DNA from: an uncultured Slackia sp.
Lineage (GTDB): Bacteria; Actinomycetota; Coriobacteriia; Coriobacteriales; Eggerthellaceae
Direction: 5' to 3'
Length of the DNA: 5,814 nucleotides
Assembly (NCBI GenBank): GCA_900553655.1
Contig: USEQ01000095.1
Location: forward strand, 1 to 5,814
In this document: positions 5,404 through 5,814 of the stretch, one piece after another
Layout: each line of letters starts with the position of its first letter
Numbering within the stretch: position 1 is the stretch's first letter
Notes under the pieces: model-generated
The model's input: the letters and a program-made list of their open reading frames with translations, nothing else
What the model was told of the DNA's origin: nothing
The model's database searches: none
Position numbers and translations under genes: made by a program

Positions 5404-5814
5404 CACACCACCACTCCTTTTCTATACGGACTCACCGTAAAACCGACTTCGTGCGTCAAAGCCGGAACTCGCGCCCCGAACACCGTCGCCTCCGACAGAA
5501 ACGGAGGCCTGTACGATGCCGTTGCCCTGTATCGGATATGCCCCATAGCCCCGCTTTCAGCTACAACGCTCACTTCGATATGGTCTTTATTCAGGCGTTC
5601 TACGACACGCTCCCTGATCTCAGCGGCTCCCGAGTCTTCCCGCCCGTCATCGACTTGCATGCAAACCGCCTCGCGCACAATCTGGTCGAAAGCCGCGCAA
5701 TCCCCCGCAAACACCAGAGCATTCGCCATGATGAACGCAATGACGGCCACGACCGGAAAGACGAAGGCGCACTCGACGGCCATTCGACCGCGACAACGTC
5801 GCCGACGCCTCCGC
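5403..5814 (-). CDS. TadE-like pilus-assembly pseudopilin (partial, N-terminus beyond the right edge)
   Basis: The reading frame is open to the window edge, giving about 136 visible residues. It begins with an arginine-rich stretch (six Arg in a row, then CRGR) followed by MAVECAFVFPVVAVIAFIMA. This matches the TadE/TadF N-terminus: basic cytoplasmic residues, a (G)xxxVE element with a Glu five residues into a hydrophobic helix, then a helix rich in Val/Ala/Ile. The remaining about 100 residues are predicted to be extracytoplasmic and beta-rich. TadE/TadF proteins are minor pseudopilins of Tad (type IVc) pilus assembly. ATG 5783 falls inside the conserved region, so the true start is upstream, outside the window. 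The stop overlaps the DUF192 start. TadE rather than TadF cannot be decided. Confidence 0.78.
   Translation of the reverse strand, partial: RRRRRRCRGRMAVECAFVFPVVAVIAFIMANALVFAGDCAAFDQIVREAVCMQVDDGREDSGAAEIRERVVERLNKDHIEVSVVAESGAMGHIRYRATASYRPPFLSEATVFGARVPALTHEVGFTVSPYRKGVVV

Overview
The window holds eight genes, all on the minus strand, and reads as three blocks. Moderately high G+C, a feoA-feoA-feoB-Cys-rich arrangement beside a DtxR/MntR-type regulator, and a Tad-pilus-type locus with a DUF192 gene together suggest an actinobacterial anaerobe, most likely a Coriobacteriia/Eggerthellaceae member. That assignment is inferred from protein style and context; no rRNA or other marker is present.

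Block 1 (about 4383-5814, transcribed right to left) is the end of a Tad/Flp-pilus-like locus. It contains a TadE-like pseudopilin cut by the right window edge, then a DUF192 protein, then an unrecognised acidic protein with an N-terminal zinc ribbon. The three overlap by 1 to 23 bases, so they are probably one translationally coupled operon. A perfect 10-bp hairpin at 4337-4366, followed by a pyrimidine-rich tract, probably ends it.

Block 2 (about 620-4270) is a ferrous iron uptake operon. It comprises an N-terminally extended FeoA (3777-4181), a standard-length FeoA (3368-3613), a full-length FeoB permease (868-3222) and a small FeoB-associated Cys-rich membrane protein (620-871). The last starts at a GTG overlapping the feoB stop codon. 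A short hairpin with a U-tract lies between the second feoA and feoB, and a strong intrinsic terminator closes the operon at 490-522.

Block 3 (1-429) is the N-terminal 143 residues of a DtxR/MntR-family metal-dependent repressor, cut by the left edge. A related 20-bp motif occurs three times: twice in front of the first feoA (4199-4218, 4248-4267) and once, as part of an imperfect palindrome, directly in front of feoB (3239-3258). The simplest model is that the neighbouring repressor binds these sites when metal is plentiful and controls the feo operon at two points, its head and the feoA/feoB junction. The sites and genes are read from the sequence; the regulatory link is inference.
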